From Oscheius dolichura (lineage: Eukaryota; Nematoda; Chromadorea; Rhabditida; Rhabditidae): a DNA stretch of 64,000 nt. Positions 63,701-64,000 of the stretch are shown here, one piece after another. Positions within the stretch are counted from its first letter, which is position 1, and each line of letters begins with the position of its first letter. The stretch spans positions 6,200,001-6,264,000 of the forward strand of contig OW051492.1 in the NCBI GenBank assembly GCA_932521035.1. Direction: 5' to 3'. The notes beneath the pieces are model-generated. The model was given only the letters and a program-made list of their open reading frames with translations. It was not told the origin of the DNA and searched no databases. The translations under genes were made by a program, and so were the position numbers.

Positions 63701-63912
63701 AACGGTTGTGTAACTTACGGAGTAATAGCAAATCTACAAAATGGGCAAGATCCCACATAATTTGCTATCTGAGGAGGAATTAAGAGATTTGGTGACCCTA
63801 TTTCAAGGTTGTCAACCCAGTCCAAGAGATTATAGCTTCGGGTGAGTAGCGTTGTATTCCTCGTCTCCTCAAAATCGTCATGCTCAACTTCGTGATGTTG
63901 GTGCTTCCTCAT
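57743..63912 (-). CDS. smgl-1: NBAS / SMGL-1, Sec39-domain protein
   Basis: Large peripheral ER protein; NBAS works in the NRZ tether for Golgi-to-ER transport and in nonsense-mediated decay (C. elegans SMGL-1). More than 30 short AT-rich exons give roughly 1,500 residues. The start MRKHQHHEVEHDD follows an acceptor. The N-terminal half is a beta-propeller (INFNRELNVYILDGDNVIQ; LLQYSDCGNLLLSTRSSAEI), matching the NBAS Nag domain where human reads SYDCTLLAYAESTGTVRVFD. The helical Sec39 part includes EQLKFLDAIDIMHELGSTIM and QEMVDFKNNYKKGKTLAKLA, then TLLDVPTP, aligning with human ELDLIQAVGCLEEFGVKILP and CYKQSTKLLGLAELLRV, and then LEDVYACALLNCPNDELTET, like human QELMAFALTHCPPSSIELLL. It ends PAFILTSRRRQ. 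It is shorter than human NBAS (2,371). Confidence 0.82.
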
Positions 63913-64000
63913 TTGTACTCATAAATCTAAAAGAAACAGTACATGGCTTATGAGAGACATAGAAAAACACACCAATATAGTTATGAGGCAAAACAAATGG

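Noticed and set aside
57743-63912. First reading of the long minus-strand gene as Nup133 or another nucleoporin
   Set aside because: Propeller-plus-helices also fits NBAS, and specific blocks (EQLKFLDAIDIMHELG, LEDVYACALLNCPNDE) align with NBAS/Sec39, not with Nup133.

Overview
The window is animal nuclear DNA, almost certainly from a nematode. Genes are split by very short introns (mostly 30-60 nt, some about 22 nt). Several gene products are nematode-typical: a cuticlin-type ZP protein, an SQV-4-like UDP-glucose dehydrogenase, a hydroxylase-only PHM, a LEV-10-like five-CUB receptor whose first intron holds an EAT-18-like micro-protein, and an UNC-95-like single-LIM protein. Several ATGs sit right behind a splice acceptor, and some same-strand genes lie 150-250 bp apart with a poly(A) signal between them, which fits trans-splicing and operons. 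I cannot name the species. All gene models are spliced by eye from the DNA; families were recognised from memory, without a database search.

Layout. 0.1-3.3 kb (+): LETMD1-like mitochondrial protein and NAA60-like acetyltransferase. 3.7-5.1 kb (+): PHM. 5.2-6.0 kb: two related TTAA-flanked MITE-like repeats. 6.1-8.2 kb (-): CCDC124 then UBL7, operon-like. 9.4-11.1 kb (+): beta-1,4-galactosyltransferase. 11.3-13.6 kb (-): WDTC1/DCAF9. 14.6-17.2 kb (+): DIPK1/FAM69. 18.0-20.8 kb (+): tropomodulin. 21.1-22.8 kb (-): UDP-glucose 6-dehydrogenase. 23.8-25.9 kb (-): collagen-olfactomedin membrane protein. 26.2-27.3 kb (+): DSL-domain membrane protein without EGF repeats. 27.4-35.0 kb (-): trifunctional CAD. 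36.1-39.8 kb (-): ankyrin-SAM protein with another gene nested in an intron. 39.9-44.0 kb (-): LEV-10/EAT-18 locus. 45.4-48.2 kb (+): UNC-95-like LIM protein and an orphan multi-pass protein. 49.0-50.7 kb (+): cuticlin. 51.0-52.6 kb (+): AP-2 transcription factor. 52.7-55.4 kb (-): Ly6-like, threonine-rich, probably GPI-anchored protein. 56.6-63.9 kb (-): NBAS/SMGL-1 and an unidentified nuclear protein.

Base composition is a mosaic. About 0-3.5 kb, 5.1-12.0 kb and 55.5-64 kb are AT-rich; 3.5-5.1 kb and 12.0-55.5 kb are GC-rich. One boundary falls inside the WDTC1 gene, whose reading frame continues across it, so it is not an assembly join.

The genes form no single pathway. There is a loose cluster for muscle, neuromuscular junction and body wall (tropomodulin, UNC-95-like, LEV-10, EAT-18, collagen-olfactomedin, cuticlin), beside basic metabolism (CAD, UGDH), secretory-pathway enzymes (PHM, B4GALT, DIPK1, NAA60, NBAS) and developmental regulators (DSL ligand, AP-2). 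The most notable observations are the EAT-18/LEV-10 shared-exon arrangement, introns of 22-25 nt, the gene nested in an ankyrin-SAM intron, the EGF-less DSL protein, and palindromic poly(A) signals shared by convergent genes.
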